The notes beneath the pieces were generated by a model. The model did not search any database. It worked only from the letters and a program-made list of their open reading frames with translations, and was not told the DNA's origin. Made by a program: the position numbers and the translations under genes. From assembly GCF_030523955.1 (NCBI RefSeq), contig NZ_JAUNHL010000009.1:1-58916 (forward strand): a stretch of DNA of 58,916 nucleotides, written 5' to 3'. This document shows, piece after piece, positions 45,169 through 55,036 of the stretch (position 1 is its first letter; each line of letters starts with the position of its first letter). The stretch comes from Neisseria sp. GTDB taxonomy: Bacteria > Pseudomonadota > Gammaproteobacteria > Burkholderiales > Neisseriaceae.

Positions 45169-45693
45169 TTAATCTTTCCACAAGCGGGCGTAACGCTCGC
45201 GGGCTTTGAAAAACTTGGGCCCGACAACCGCTTGGCAATAACCGGCGCCGGGATTTTGCAGGAAATAGCCTTGGTGATAGTCTTCAGCCGGCCAGAAGCG
45301 GGCGGCCGGGCGGATTTCGGTAACAACCGGTGCATCGAAATGGCCGGCGGCTTCTTGCACAAACGCTTCGGCTTCGGCTTTTTGCTTGGGGTTGAGGTAG
45401 TAAATGCCGCTGCGGTATTGAGTGCCCACATCATGGCCTTGGCGGTTGAGTTGGGTGGGATCGTGGATGGAAAACAGAATCTCCAAGAGTGTGCGATAGC
45501 TGACGATTGTGGGGTCGAAGGTGATTTGTACGGCTTCGGCATGGCCGGTATCACCTTGGCAAACGGCTTGATAGCTCGGGTTTTCGGTATGGCCGTTGAT
45601 GTAGCCCGACAGGGCTTGCTCGACGCCTTGAATGCGGTTGAAAACGGCTTCGATACACCAAAAACAGCCGCCGGCAAAAATAGCGGTTTCCAT
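45169..45693 (-). CDS. msrA: Peptide methionine sulfoxide reductase MsrA
   Basis: This 174-residue enzyme repairs methionine-S-sulfoxide. The catalytic cysteine lies in AGGCFWCIE (about 7-15) and the family segments GYINGHTENPSY and RSGIYYL are present. It is single-domain, unlike the large MsrA/B fusion protein PilB of pathogenic Neisseria, and has no signal peptide, so it is cytoplasmic. I chose the ATG at 45691-45693 because AGAGGA precedes it. The start is 1 base past the tadA stop, so the two genes are co-translated. Confidence 0.93.
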   Translation of the reverse strand: METAIFAGGCFWCIEAVFNRIQGVEQALSGYINGHTENPSYQAVCQGDTGHAEAVQITFDPTIVSYRTLLEILFSIHDPTQLNRQGHDVGTQYRSGIYYLNPKQKAEAEAFVQEAAGHFDAPVVTEIRPAARFWPAEDYHQGYFLQNPGAGYCQAVVGPKFFKARERYARLWKD

Positions 45694-45694
45694 A

Positions 45695-46534
<840 letters not shown>

Positions 46535-46627
46535 TTAACCACCTAGTCAATCTGATAAGAACTACACACCACATATTTAGAACAGCCTTGGTTAAGTGTT
46601 CAACTATGCTTAATCGGAATAAACAAA

Positions 46628-46662
46628 AAATGCCTGTCTGAAAAGTTTTCAGACAGGCATTA
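46628..46662. terminator. DUS-pair hairpin after cydB
   Basis: Inward exact DUS at 46631-46642 and 46648-46659 form a stem of about 15 bp with a very small loop, about 20 bases past the cydB stop. Confidence 0.78.
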
Positions 46663-46681
46663 TTGTTAAACAGAAGTTAGC

Positions 46682-47677
46682 TTAACCGTAGGTAAGTTCG
46701 GTGGCTTTGCCGCGGAACGCCCAATAGGCAAAGATACTGTAAGCAATAATACAGGGAACAGTGATGCTTACGCCGATTAAGGTAACGGCCAGAGTCGGCA
46801 CGCTGGCGGCCGCTTCCCATACGGTGAGCTGGCCGATAACGGCGTAGGGGAAGATACTGATGCCCAAGCCCAGTGCACACAATACCAATGAGGCTATCAG
46901 CAGGGCAAACGGCTGCCAAATACGCTCCTGCCAAATGTCTTCGCGGCGCAGCAATATCTTCGCGCGAATCAGGCAAAACGCGGCCAGTAGCGGAATCGGC
47001 ATGAGAAGCAAAAGATTGGGAAAAGTAAACCAACGCTGGAAGATGCTGCTGCTGACAAACGGCGTAGCCAGTGAAATCAGCAAGAGGCAGCCTACCAGCA
47101 ACCACCAAGACTCATTGGCCCATTGCCGGGCTTTTTTCTGCAACTCGCCTTCGGTTTTGGCAAGCAGCCAGCAGGCGGCCAATGATACGTAAACCGCCGG
47201 TACGGTGGCCATGATGCCGATTGAAAACAGATAATCCAAAGGACGGGTGCCGAAAGCGGTTACGTAACGGCCAAGCATCCAGCCCTGCGTGAGCGCCATG
47301 CCGGCCGAGCCTAGCATAAAGGCGATGTTCCACAAGCTTTTGTGGTTGTCGTCGGCTTTTACGCGGAAGTCGAATGCCGCGCCGCGCACAATCACGGAAA
47401 ACAGCATAAAGGTAACGGGCAGGTAGAGATTGCCTAAAATGAGGTTATGCGCTTTGGGAAATACGATAAACAATACGCCTACGCCCAGAACCAGCCAGGT
47501 TTCGTTGGCATCCCAAAATGGTCCGATCGAGCCGACCATTACGTTTTGTTCCTCCGCTTTGGCACGCGGCATCAGCATGCCCACACCTAAATCGAAGCCG
47601 TCGAGTACCACATACACGGTCATCGAAAAACCGAGTAAGCCCAAGAATACGAGGGGCAGCCAGTAACTCCAATCCAT
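46682..47677 (-). CDS. cydB: Cytochrome bd-type ubiquinol oxidase subunit II
   Basis: The 331-residue inner-membrane subunit has about eight or nine hydrophobic helices and the conserved opening YVVLDGFDLGVG and FWDANETWLV. It pairs with CydA to reduce oxygen with quinol electrons. Its ATG overlaps the cydA stop by one base (TAATG). The short length is like the CioB type. No small cydX-like frame is visible after it. Confidence 0.93.
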   Translation of the reverse strand: MDWSYWLPLVFLGLLGFSMTVYVVLDGFDLGVGMLMPRAKAEEQNVMVGSIGPFWDANETWLVLGVGVLFIVFPKAHNLILGNLYLPVTFMLFSVIVRGAAFDFRVKADDNHKSLWNIAFMLGSAGMALTQGWMLGRYVTAFGTRPLDYLFSIGIMATVPAVYVSLAACWLLAKTEGELQKKARQWANESWWLLVGCLLLISLATPFVSSSIFQRWFTFPNLLLLMPIPLLAAFCLIRAKILLRREDIWQERIWQPFALLIASLVLCALGLGISIFPYAVIGQLTVWEAAASVPTLAVTLIGVSITVPCIIAYSIFAYWAFRGKATELTYG

Positions 47678-49026
47678 TATTGATCCTCCGCTTTCAGACG
47701 GCCTGTTTGATGTACCTCATGTTCGGGGTGTTCGGCCATGTATTTTAAAACCATAATGTAAGAAATCAGCATAGCGGTGTATAACACCAGATACATTACC
47801 AATGTCAGGCCGATGCTGTCGGAAGGTACGATTTTGGTAACCGCATCTTCTGTGCGCAGCACGCCGTATACCAAAAACGGTTGGCGGCCGATTTCGGTCA
47901 CATACCAACCGGCAAGCGTGGCTACCCAGCCGGAAAAAGTCATACCGGCAAAAGTATAGAGCAACCATTTGGGCAGATGTTGCGGTTGCCAGCGGGTTTT
48001 GCGGAAACGGTACCAGCCGTACCAGCTTACCAAGAGCATCAACACGCCCACGCCCACCATCACACGGAAGGCGAAAAACACCGGTGCAACCGGCGGTTTG
48101 TCGGCAAACTCGCTCAAGCCTTTGATTTCGCCGTCCATGGTGTGGGTGAGAATCAGCGAGCCCAGATAAGGTACTTTTACCGCATAGTCGGTTTCTTGGG
48201 TTTCTTCGTTCGGCCAGCCGATTAAGGTAAGCGGAACCGGTTTTTCGGTATGCCACACCGCTTCGATGGCGGCCAGTTTGGCCGGTTGGTATTTATGCGT
48301 GTTCAAACCGTGCGCATCGCCGGCGAATACTTGCAGCACAATGCTGATAGCGGCAACAGTAAGGCCGGTTTTCAACACCTTTGGCGTGGCACTGTTACCT
48401 GATTTTTTCAGGATCTGCCAAGCCGACAGACCAATCAGCAGGAATGAAGCAGTTAGTGCGGAAGCCAAGAGTTTGTGAGTTAAACGGTAAGGGAACGAGG
48501 GGTTGAAAATCACTTCCAGCCAGTTTTTCACATGAATCACGCCTTGGGCATCTATCCAATGGCCTTGGGGTGTCTGCATCCACGAATCCAGCGCCAAAAT
48601 CCAAAAAGCCGAAATCGAGGTGCCGATGGCCACGATTACGGAGGCGGTCATATGCACTTTTTGGCTTACCCTTTCGCGCCCGAACAGCATGATGCCGAGA
48701 AAGCCCGCTTCCAAAAAGAACGCAGTCAACACTTCATAACCAAGCAAGGGGCCGGCGATGTTACCCGCCTTTTCCATAAAACCCGGCCAGTTGGTACCGA
48801 ACTGGAAACTCATGGTTACGCCGGAGACCACGCCGATGGCAAAGGTAACGGCAAAAACTTTTGTCCAAAAACGGTAAGCGGCCAACCAGCCCGCATCACC
48901 GCTATTGCCTGCTTTATAACGGAAATACACCACAAACCAAGCCAGCGCGATATTGATTACCGGAAAGAGGATGTGGAAACTAACATTGAGCGCGAATTGT
49001 AACCGGCTCAGGATTAATGCATCCAT
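47677..49026 (-). CDS. cydA: Cytochrome bd-type ubiquinol oxidase subunit I
   Basis: The 449-residue subunit has the haem-ligand histidine in SFHILFPVINIALAW, the GWYVTEIGRQPF signature and about nine helices. It is shorter than E. coli CydA (522), consistent with a short Q-loop, as in cyanide-insensitive CioA. Start ATG 49024-49026. A perfect 12-bp inverted repeat lies 25 bases upstream. An AG-dialect DUS (47693-47704) lies in its final codons. The class is inferred from length only. Confidence 0.92.
   Translation of the reverse strand: MDALILSRLQFALNVSFHILFPVINIALAWFVVYFRYKAGNSGDAGWLAAYRFWTKVFAVTFAIGVVSGVTMSFQFGTNWPGFMEKAGNIAGPLLGYEVLTAFFLEAGFLGIMLFGRERVSQKVHMTASVIVAIGTSISAFWILALDSWMQTPQGHWIDAQGVIHVKNWLEVIFNPSFPYRLTHKLLASALTASFLLIGLSAWQILKKSGNSATPKVLKTGLTVAAISIVLQVFAGDAHGLNTHKYQPAKLAAIEAVWHTEKPVPLTLIGWPNEETQETDYAVKVPYLGSLILTHTMDGEIKGLSEFADKPPVAPVFFAFRVMVGVGVLMLLVSWYGWYRFRKTRWQPQHLPKWLLYTFAGMTFSGWVATLAGWYVTEIGRQPFLVYGVLRTEDAVTKIVPSDSIGLTLVMYLVLYTAMLISYIMVLKYMAEHPEHEVHQTGRLKAEDQ
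47693..47704 (-). repeat. Foreign-dialect DUS (AG-DUS) inside cydA
   Basis: The minus strand reads AGGCCGTCTGAA, the AG-DUS dialect common in other Neisseria, instead of the local TGCCTGTCTGAA. It lies in the last codons of cydA (QTGRLKAED). Confidence 0.8.
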
Positions 49027-49376
49027 AACAAAATAAACCTTTTATTTTTTGAATTAATACAAAATAATATTTGTATTAATTATTAAACAGAGATTGCAAA
49101 ATGTTGTCAAGTGAACAAAGCGTTGCCGGGGAGAGGGTAATGTACAAAGAATGCCTTTATAGGCTTTGATTTTTAAGGGATTATAGACTTAAAATCTGTT
49201 TTTGATAAATGTTGTACCTATTAATGTGATAGAAAAAAACGTATAGTATTGAAAATACTGCCGGATTTAAACGGGGATTCTGATGGCAAATAGCAACGGA
49301 AGTAGCGAGTACGGGTTGCCCGATAGGTGAAACCGCTAGTGTGTGGTGTGGCGCCCAATCCAACCAAGGAGAATTT
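49027..49376. other. cydA / acuI divergent control region
   Basis: This 350-base gap holds the cydA operator-like repeat (49052-49081), AT-rich sequence to about 49260 and a leader of some 120 bases before acuI that contains a small CGGG/CCCG hairpin near 49314. No gene was seen. Confidence 0.5.
49052..49081. promoter_or_regulatory. Operator-like inverted repeat upstream of cydAB
   Basis: AATTAATACAAA and TTTGTATTAATT are perfect inverted arms of 12 bp around ATAATA, beginning 25 bases before the cydA ATG. The position suggests a repressor site or an mRNA leader hairpin. NsrR-type or other redox regulators are possible, but I cannot assign one. Confidence 0.6.
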
Positions 49377-50360
49377 ATGTTTAAAGGCATCAAAATTGAT
49401 AAAAACCCTGATTATCGTGTTGAGATTTGTAATGAATTGAGTGAAATGGATTTACCTGCGGGCGAGGTTACCGTAAGGGTACGTTATTCCACGCTCAATT
49501 ATAAAGATGCGTTGGCAATCACTAATAAAGGCCTAATTATCCGTGATTTTCCCATGATTCCCGGTATTGATTTTGCCGGTGAGGTCATAGCCAGCGAAAG
49601 CGAGCGCTTCAAACCGGGTGATGAAGTGATACTCAACGGCTGGGGTGTCGGCGAACGCCATTGGGGCGGTTTGGCCGAAATGGCACGGGTGCCGGCTGCG
49701 TGGCTGCTGCACAAACCAGAAGGATTAAGCTTATACGACTGTATGGCGTTGGGTACGGCCGGTTACACCGCAATGTTGTCGGTACAGCGCATCGTAGCGC
49801 ACGGTGTAAGAGCCGGGGAGGGTGACATTGTGGTCAGCGGCGCCAACGGCGGGGTCGGTAGCTTTGCCATCGCCATTTTGGCTCAAATGGGCTACGAGGT
49901 AACCGCATTAACCCGCCGCGTTAACGAGGGTGCTTATTTAATCGATACCTTGGGTGCCAAAGCAATCATGGAGGGCAGTGAATACAGTATAAAAGGTAAA
50001 CCTTTATTGAAAGAGCGCTGGGCAGGGGCGGTAGACAGTTTGGGCAGTCATACCTTGGCCAATATTTGTGCCGCTACCCGTTACGGCGGCATTGTGGCAG
50101 CGTGCGGCTTGGCACAGGGAATGGACTTTGAAGGTACGGTTGCTCCCTTTATTCTGCGCGGTGTGACATTGGCCGGTATCGATAGTGTGATGCGCCCGAT
50201 CGAAGACCGTATTTTTGCTTGGCAGCAATTGGGCGAAATTTTCCAAGGCTCGCCGTTGTTGTCTGAGATTAGCGAAGAGATTTTGCTGGAAGAGGTACCT
50301 GCGGCGGCAGAAGCCTTATTGGCAGGTAAAATCCGCGGCCGTGTGGTGGTGAAAATCTGA
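49377..50360 (+). CDS. acuI: Quinone/acrylyl-CoA reductase (YhdH/AcuI family)
   Basis: The 327-residue medium-chain dehydrogenase/reductase lacks the zinc-site residues and has STLNYKDALAI, PGIDFAGEV, the nucleotide-binding GANGGVGSFAIAIL and GGIVAACGLAQG. Family members reduce acrylyl-CoA to propionyl-CoA with NADPH. I chose the ATG at 49377-49379 with AAGGAG upstream. The longer frame starts 12 codons earlier. It is convergent with nrtD, with a DUS hairpin between, and is not part of that operon. Confidence 0.85.
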   Translation: MFKGIKIDKNPDYRVEICNELSEMDLPAGEVTVRVRYSTLNYKDALAITNKGLIIRDFPMIPGIDFAGEVIASESERFKPGDEVILNGWGVGERHWGGLAEMARVPAAWLLHKPEGLSLYDCMALGTAGYTAMLSVQRIVAHGVRAGEGDIVVSGANGGVGSFAIAILAQMGYEVTALTRRVNEGAYLIDTLGAKAIMEGSEYSIKGKPLLKERWAGAVDSLGSHTLANICAATRYGGIVAACGLAQGMDFEGTVAPFILRGVTLAGIDSVMRPIEDRIFAWQQLGEIFQGSPLLSEISEEILLEEVPAAAEALLAGKIRGRVVVKI

Positions 50361-50386
50361 ACAAGCGGCTTGCGTAAGTAATATAT

Positions 50387-50444
50387 AGCCTGTCTGAAAA
50401 CCGGTTTGCGTATTTGGGCGAAGCTAAAAGTTTTCAGACAGGCA
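50387..50444. terminator. DUS-variant hairpin between acuI and nrtD-like gene
   Basis: A one-mismatch copy (AGCCTGTCTGAA, 50387-50398) and an exact copy (50433-50444) form a 14-bp stem (GCCTGTCTGAAAAC) with a loop of about 28 bases between convergent genes. Confidence 0.6.
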
Positions 50445-50497
50445 TTTTTTCATCCTGTGTTATAGCCTATTGAACTAATTACCGGCATTCGCAAAAG

Positions 50498-51352
50498 TTA
50501 GATACTCCATGCATCGTGATTAAAATTAACAATAGTTGGTTGAGACGGGCGTTCGCTGCTTTGTTGCAATGCTTTGCTGCGGTGGACCAGAAAATCCAGT
50601 AGATGGTTGCGGATTTTATAATACTGGTGATGGTGGTGGATATTGTCACGGTGACGGGGCTTTGGAATGGTATTTTCCAAAATTTCCGCTAAAAAAGCGT
50701 GCGGGCCGTTGCTCATGAGAAAGATACGGTCGGCCAGCAAAATCGCTTCATCTATATCGTGGGTAATCATAAACACGGTTTGATGGGTTTCTTCGACAAT
50801 ATTGACCAATTCGTCTTGAATCACGCCCCGGGTCAGGGCATCCAAAGCACCGAAAGGCTCATCCATCAGCAAGAGTTCAGGCTGAGTAGAAAAGGCACGC
50901 GCAATGCCGACACGCTGTTTCATTCCGCCGGATAGTTGGCTGGGCTTTTTGTCTTTAACTTTGGCTAAGCCGACCATGTCGAGATAGAAATCGATTTTCT
51001 GATGTAATTCTTCGGCCTCAATGGCGGGCGTTTTGGCTTTAAGGGCAAAGCCGATATTTTCGCCAACGGTCAACCAAGGTAAAAGGGCATGGCTTTGGAA
51101 CACCACACCGCGCTCCAAGCCCGGTTTGACGACAGGTTTTCCGTGCATAACGATGCTACCGGAGCTGGCTTGTTCCAAACCGGCCAAAGCATTCAGAATG
51201 GTGGACTTTCCGCAGCCGGAGTGGCCGATTAGGCAGATAAATTCGTTTTTACGGATATCGAAGTTGACATTCTCAAAAACATTTTCGCCATCGCCATAGC
51301 GTTTAGTGAGATTGTCGACTTGAATTAAAGTTGTGACGTTATTATTCAACAT
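50498..51352 (-). CDS. ABC importer ATP-binding protein (NrtD/CmpD-like)
   Basis: The 284-residue ATPase has Walker [10 protein letters not shown] (about 43-51), signature LSGGMKQR, Walker [13 protein letters not shown] and the C-terminal [16 protein letters not shown] segment typical of NrtD/CmpD, the nitrate and bicarbonate importers. Histidines cluster just before this segment (HHHHQ). It overlaps the permease gene by 11 bases, so the two are coupled. It is the last gene of a five-gene operon. The substrate cannot be read from an ATPase sequence. Confidence 0.85.
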   Translation of the reverse strand: MLNNNVTTLIQVDNLTKRYGDGENVFENVNFDIRKNEFICLIGHSGCGKSTILNALAGLEQASSGSIVMHGKPVVKPGLERGVVFQSHALLPWLTVGENIGFALKAKTPAIEAEELHQKIDFYLDMVGLAKVKDKKPSQLSGGMKQRVGIARAFSTQPELLLMDEPFGALDALTRGVIQDELVNIVEETHQTVFMITHDIDEAILLADRIFLMSNGPHAFLAEILENTIPKPRHRDNIHHHHQYYKIRNHLLDFLVHRSKALQQSSERPSQPTIVNFNHDAWSI

Positions 51353-52217
51353 AGCTCACCTTTTTTTGCAAAATGCCAAACAGCATATCTAAAATCATGC
51401 CTACCAAGCCAATTAACAGAACGGCGAACATCACATTGGCAAGCGATAAATTGTTCCACTGATTCCAAACGAAATAGCCTATACCGGTTCCGCCAACCAA
51501 CATTTCGGCGGCGACAATCACCAACCAGGCAATCCCCATGGAAATGCGCATGCCGGTAACGATGGTGGGTGCGGCAGCCGGAATAACGATTTTGGCGGCG
51601 GTTTTCAGAGGAGAGAATTCCAGTGTTTTGGCAACGTTACGCCATTCGCGCCGAACCGATGCCACGCCGAAAGCAGTATTGGTCAGCATGGGCCAAATTG
51701 AGCAAATAAAAATCACAAAAATACTGGAGGCATTGGAGTCTTTAATGGTGTAGAGCGCAATAGGCATCCATGCTAACGGTGAAATCGGCTTCAGAATCTG
51801 TACAAACGGCATGGCGGCATTGCCCAGTACCGGCGACATACCGATCAGATAACCCAACGGAATGGCCACCAGCATCGCCAGTGCAAATCCTAATAACACC
51901 CGACCGATAGAATAGCCCAGCTGGATGCCGATACCTTTATCATTTAAGCCGTTATCATAAAACGGATTGGATAAATGCTTGATGGCGGTTTGAGCGAAAT
52001 CGGTCGGTGAAGGGAATTCGCTTTTTTGGCTGGATACAACTGCGCCGGGTTGGGTGAATTCGGGAATATCTCCCATGAGGATGCTGTATTCCAGTTTGAC
52101 CGGATCGGTCGGTGCATGGATTTGTTTGGGTAAGGTGGCAGCTTGCCATATGCCCAAAGTCGCCAGCACAATCAGCAAAGAGAGTAGATAGCCTTTGGTT
52201 TTAGTGGTTAATTTCAT
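51342..52217 (-). CDS. ABC importer permease (NrtB-like)
   Basis: The 291-residue inner-membrane permease has an N-terminal helix (about 9-28), a periplasmic stretch (about 30-95) and five to six further helices with the EAA-type loop [30 protein letters not shown]. It belongs to the nitrate/taurine/sulfonate permease family and is closest to NrtB in context. Start ATG 52215-52217 has AGGA upstream. It lies 16 bases after the binding-protein gene. Confidence 0.87.
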   Translation of the reverse strand: MKLTTKTKGYLLSLLIVLATLGIWQAATLPKQIHAPTDPVKLEYSILMGDIPEFTQPGAVVSSQKSEFPSPTDFAQTAIKHLSNPFYDNGLNDKGIGIQLGYSIGRVLLGFALAMLVAIPLGYLIGMSPVLGNAAMPFVQILKPISPLAWMPIALYTIKDSNASSIFVIFICSIWPMLTNTAFGVASVRREWRNVAKTLEFSPLKTAAKIVIPAAAPTIVTGMRISMGIAWLVIVAAEMLVGGTGIGYFVWNQWNNLSLANVMFAVLLIGLVGMILDMLFGILQKKVSYVE

Positions 52218-52233
52218 TATATTTTCCTAAGCC

Positions 52234-53625
52234 TTAAGCCTTTTTACCAATGGCAAATGAATTGAGGTACGCATCGGGGCGTTGGGCATCGAATGATTTG
52301 CCCATCACAGTAATACCCGGTTCTTTTTCGTTGAAGCGGTAGCCCATTTCGCGCATCTGCTTTTTGGCATCGGTTAACATAAATACTTGATTGGCGATGT
52401 CTTGATAATTGACATTGCCTTTAAGATAGCCCCAGCGTTTCATTTGTGTCAGCATCCATACGGCTACCGAATGCCACGGCATCACGTCAAAGCCCATGCG
52501 GTCGGGAAAGTCTTGGATATTGCCCGCACCGTCCGCAAACCGCCCCATAATGGATTGGCGCAACACCAGCTCGGGCTGGTTGAGATAGTTGGCCGGTGCG
52601 AGCAGTTTGGATAAATCTTTACGGATATTGGGATCGTTAGCCATAACGTTGGCTTTGATAATGGCGCGGTACATGGCTAAAAAAGTTTGCGGATATTCGT
52701 TGATAAACGCTTGCGAGGTGCCAAATGAACAGCATGGATGCCCATTCCAAATATCGCGGGAGAGGGTGTGAATATAACCTGCTTTATCCCAAACGGCCCG
52801 TTGGTTAAACGGTTCAGGGCCGAAAAAACCATCGATATTGCCGGCTTTCAGATTGGCAATCATATCCGGGGGCGTGGTCAAACGCAGTTTGACGTCTTTA
52901 TCGGGATCAATGCCATGCTCTGCTAAGAAATAACGCAGCAGGTAATTGTGAATGGAGTGTTCAAACGGAATGGCAAAAGTCATGCCTTTCCAATTTTTGG
53001 GATCTCGGTTGTCTTGATGTTTGAGTGCCATAACCAAGGCTTGGCCGTTGGTGTTTTGAATGGCGGCGACTTTCATATCTTGCTTGGCAGATCCCAGGCC
53101 TAAGTTGATGGCAAGCGGCATGGGGGCTAAGAAATGGGTAGCATCCAGCTCGCGATTCATCATTTGGTCGCGCACCAATGCCCAACCGGCACGCTTGTGC
53201 AGGTTGGCTTTAATACCTTGTTCTTCATAATAGCCCAAAGGGTCGGCCATAATCAGCGGCGTAGAGCATAAAATCGGTAAAAAACCAATATCGACACTCT
53301 TTTTTTCGGGTTTCAGCAGGGTAATGGCAGATGCTTCTTGCAACATGGCTAGCGGTAATACACTGGTGATGGCAGCCACGGCAGTACTTTTACCAACTGC
53401 TCTTAAAAAGGCACGGCGGGTGGGATCGTGTGGAAAAAGTGCTTTTACAGCCGCAGCCTCAATCATATCGGTGGCCGTATGCTCAACACGACTATTGTCT
53501 TGTACACCGGTGAAACGTTCATCCAGCTGCACGCTCTGATTGCATTCATGTTGGCTGCGGTGTTTGCCGCAGCTGCAGCCTAAATTCAACTGCTTATCTT
53601 CAAAAGGGCGGAAAATATTGGGCAT
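52234..53625 (-). CDS. ABC importer substrate-binding protein, Tat-exported (NrtA/CmpA-like)
   Basis: The 463-residue protein has the NrtA/CmpA binding fold (about 105-455), with PILCSTPLIMADPLGYYEEQGI and FGPEPFNQRAVW. A twin-arginine signal lies unusually late: R70-R71 in DPTRRAFLRAVGKS, then a hydrophobic run to about 95. Before it is a 65-residue N-terminal region with C17, C19, H22, H26 and C28, which could bind metal in the cytoplasm before export or regulate the signal. It is probably periplasmic. The ligand (nitrate, bicarbonate or another small anion) is not determined. It starts 24 bases after the rubredoxin-reductase gene. Confidence 0.85.
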   Translation of the reverse strand: MPNIFRPFEDKQLNLGCSCGKHRSQHECNQSVQLDERFTGVQDNSRVEHTATDMIEAAAVKALFPHDPTRRAFLRAVGKSTAVAAITSVLPLAMLQEASAITLLKPEKKSVDIGFLPILCSTPLIMADPLGYYEEQGIKANLHKRAGWALVRDQMMNRELDATHFLAPMPLAINLGLGSAKQDMKVAAIQNTNGQALVMALKHQDNRDPKNWKGMTFAIPFEHSIHNYLLRYFLAEHGIDPDKDVKLRLTTPPDMIANLKAGNIDGFFGPEPFNQRAVWDKAGYIHTLSRDIWNGHPCCSFGTSQAFINEYPQTFLAMYRAIIKANVMANDPNIRKDLSKLLAPANYLNQPELVLRQSIMGRFADGAGNIQDFPDRMGFDVMPWHSVAVWMLTQMKRWGYLKGNVNYQDIANQVFMLTDAKKQMREMGYRFNEKEPGITVMGKSFDAQRPDAYLNSFAIGKKA

Positions 53626-53649
53626 AATTGATAGGTTTTATTCGTTGGG

Positions 53650-55026
53650 TTAATGTTTTAGTTCGATTTTGGCCGTAGTTTTGCCTTGCTGTTTTTGAAT
53701 CAACAACAAGCGTTGGGCACTGTCTTCGCATACTTGCCACGGTTGTGCTTTATCGACCTTACCGGTTACGGAAACGTTAATCGATTTAGTTTTCAGACGG
53801 ATAAGCGGCGGACTGTGAATATAGCCCTTATGCTCCAGTCCGACGATGCGGTGGGCGATGGCTTCGGCTTGCTCGCGCAACGGTGCGACAAAGCGGCAGG
53901 CTTGCCCGCCGATGGCAATACAGTCGCCCAATGCAAATACATCGGGATGGGAAGTTTGTAAGGTACGCTCGTCTACGGCAATGCCTTGTTGGGAGTAATC
54001 CAGCCCGGCACGTTTAGGTAAACGCTCGTTGAGGGTTAAGCCGGTACTGGCGACAATTTCGTCGGCTATAAAACATTCGTCATTAAGTTGGATACGGTAT
54101 TGGCCGTTGCTTAGTGCGGAGACTTTTTGCAGGTGTGTATTACCGAGATAGCGGATACCTGTATGCTCCAGAGCCTGTTTCAGCCGTTCTCCGGCGATGT
54201 CGGGCAAAATTTCTGCCAAAGGCAGTGCTTCGCGGTTGATTAAGGTAACGTGATGGCCCGCTTTGGCGATGTCTTCGGCCAGCTCTACGCCAATCATGCC
54301 TGCTCCGACGATGGCAATGTGTTGGTTCGCTCGTGCGGCTAATTTGGCTTGTAAATCGGCAAACATATCGACATGATTGATCCGCCAGACACAATCAGGC
54401 GGCAAGGATGCCGGCAGAGCCGGTGCCGCGCCCAGCGCCAAAATCAAATGACGATAACCGAAATCGCCACGGGTAGTGCGTACTTGCCGTTTGTTGGTGT
54501 CGATGCGTGTTACGAAAGTGTGGGCGATCAGCCCGATATGCAGTTGTTGCGCCGATGATACCGCTGATTGGGAAATAAGTTGGTCGGGTGTCTTGTTTTG
54601 GCTGATGGCCACCGATAGTTGCGGTTTCATATACCGGTTGCCACTGTCGGCAGTAATCAGCGTAACGGGTAATTGTTTGTCTAAAGTGCGCAAGGCTTCG
54701 ATTACCGTCCAGCCGGCCGTGCCCCCGCCGATGACCACCACGCCGTCATTATCGGCGCAAGGGTTGAAAATCGGTTTGACAACCAGTTCATTACGGCAGA
54801 CGTAAGGTTCGAAATCGCGCTTGGTTACGCCGCACAATGGGCATTCCCAATCATCGGGGATGTCTTCAAAGCGGGTACCGGCAGGTAAACCGCCATCCGG
54901 ATCACCCAGTTGTTCGTCATAAATCCAACCGCAAGCACGGCATAAAAAGCGTTTCCAATCACCGCGGCCATCGGTGGGATTGCAGTCTGCATCCATATTG
55001 ACGGAAGTTAATAAGGGATTGCTCAT
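53650..55026 (-). CDS. Rubredoxin - FAD/NAD(P) reductase fusion
   Basis: The 458-residue protein begins with a rubredoxin domain (about 26-76): C29, C32 in CRACGWIYD and C62, C65 in CPLCG. It continues with a pyridine-nucleotide disulfide-reductase-type flavoprotein (98-450) with GGGTAGW for [23 protein letters not shown] for NAD(P)H and VFALGDC. It should pass electrons from NAD(P)H through FAD to iron, then to a partner oxidase. The likely partner is the neighbouring flavoenzyme (stop 10 bases upstream of this ATG). Start ATG 55024-55026 has AAGGAG upstream. Confidence 0.9.
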   Translation of the reverse strand: MSNPLLTSVNMDADCNPTDGRGDWKRFLCRACGWIYDEQLGDPDGGLPAGTRFEDIPDDWECPLCGVTKRDFEPYVCRNELVVKPIFNPCADNDGVVVIGGGTAGWTVIEALRTLDKQLPVTLITADSGNRYMKPQLSVAISQNKTPDQLISQSAVSSAQQLHIGLIAHTFVTRIDTNKRQVRTTRGDFGYRHLILALGAAPALPASLPPDCVWRINHVDMFADLQAKLAARANQHIAIVGAGMIGVELAEDIAKAGHHVTLINREALPLAEILPDIAGERLKQALEHTGIRYLGNTHLQKVSALSNGQYRIQLNDECFIADEIVASTGLTLNERLPKRAGLDYSQQGIAVDERTLQTSHPDVFALGDCIAIGGQACRFVAPLREQAEAIAHRIVGLEHKGYIHSPPLIRLKTKSINVSVTGKVDKAQPWQVCEDSAQRLLLIQKQQGKTTAKIELKH

Positions 55027-55036
55027 CACCGCTCCT

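Noticed and set aside
49181-49393. Small minus-strand frame between cydA and acuI
   Set aside because: It covers the acuI leader and ribosome-binding site in antisense and is AT-rich at its end. No domain or start signal is visible.
53795-53806. CCGTCTGAA match near the rubredoxin-reductase C-terminus
   Set aside because: Only about 9-10 of 12 bases fit a DUS dialect and it lies in ordinary codons (LIRLKTK), so I treat it as chance.
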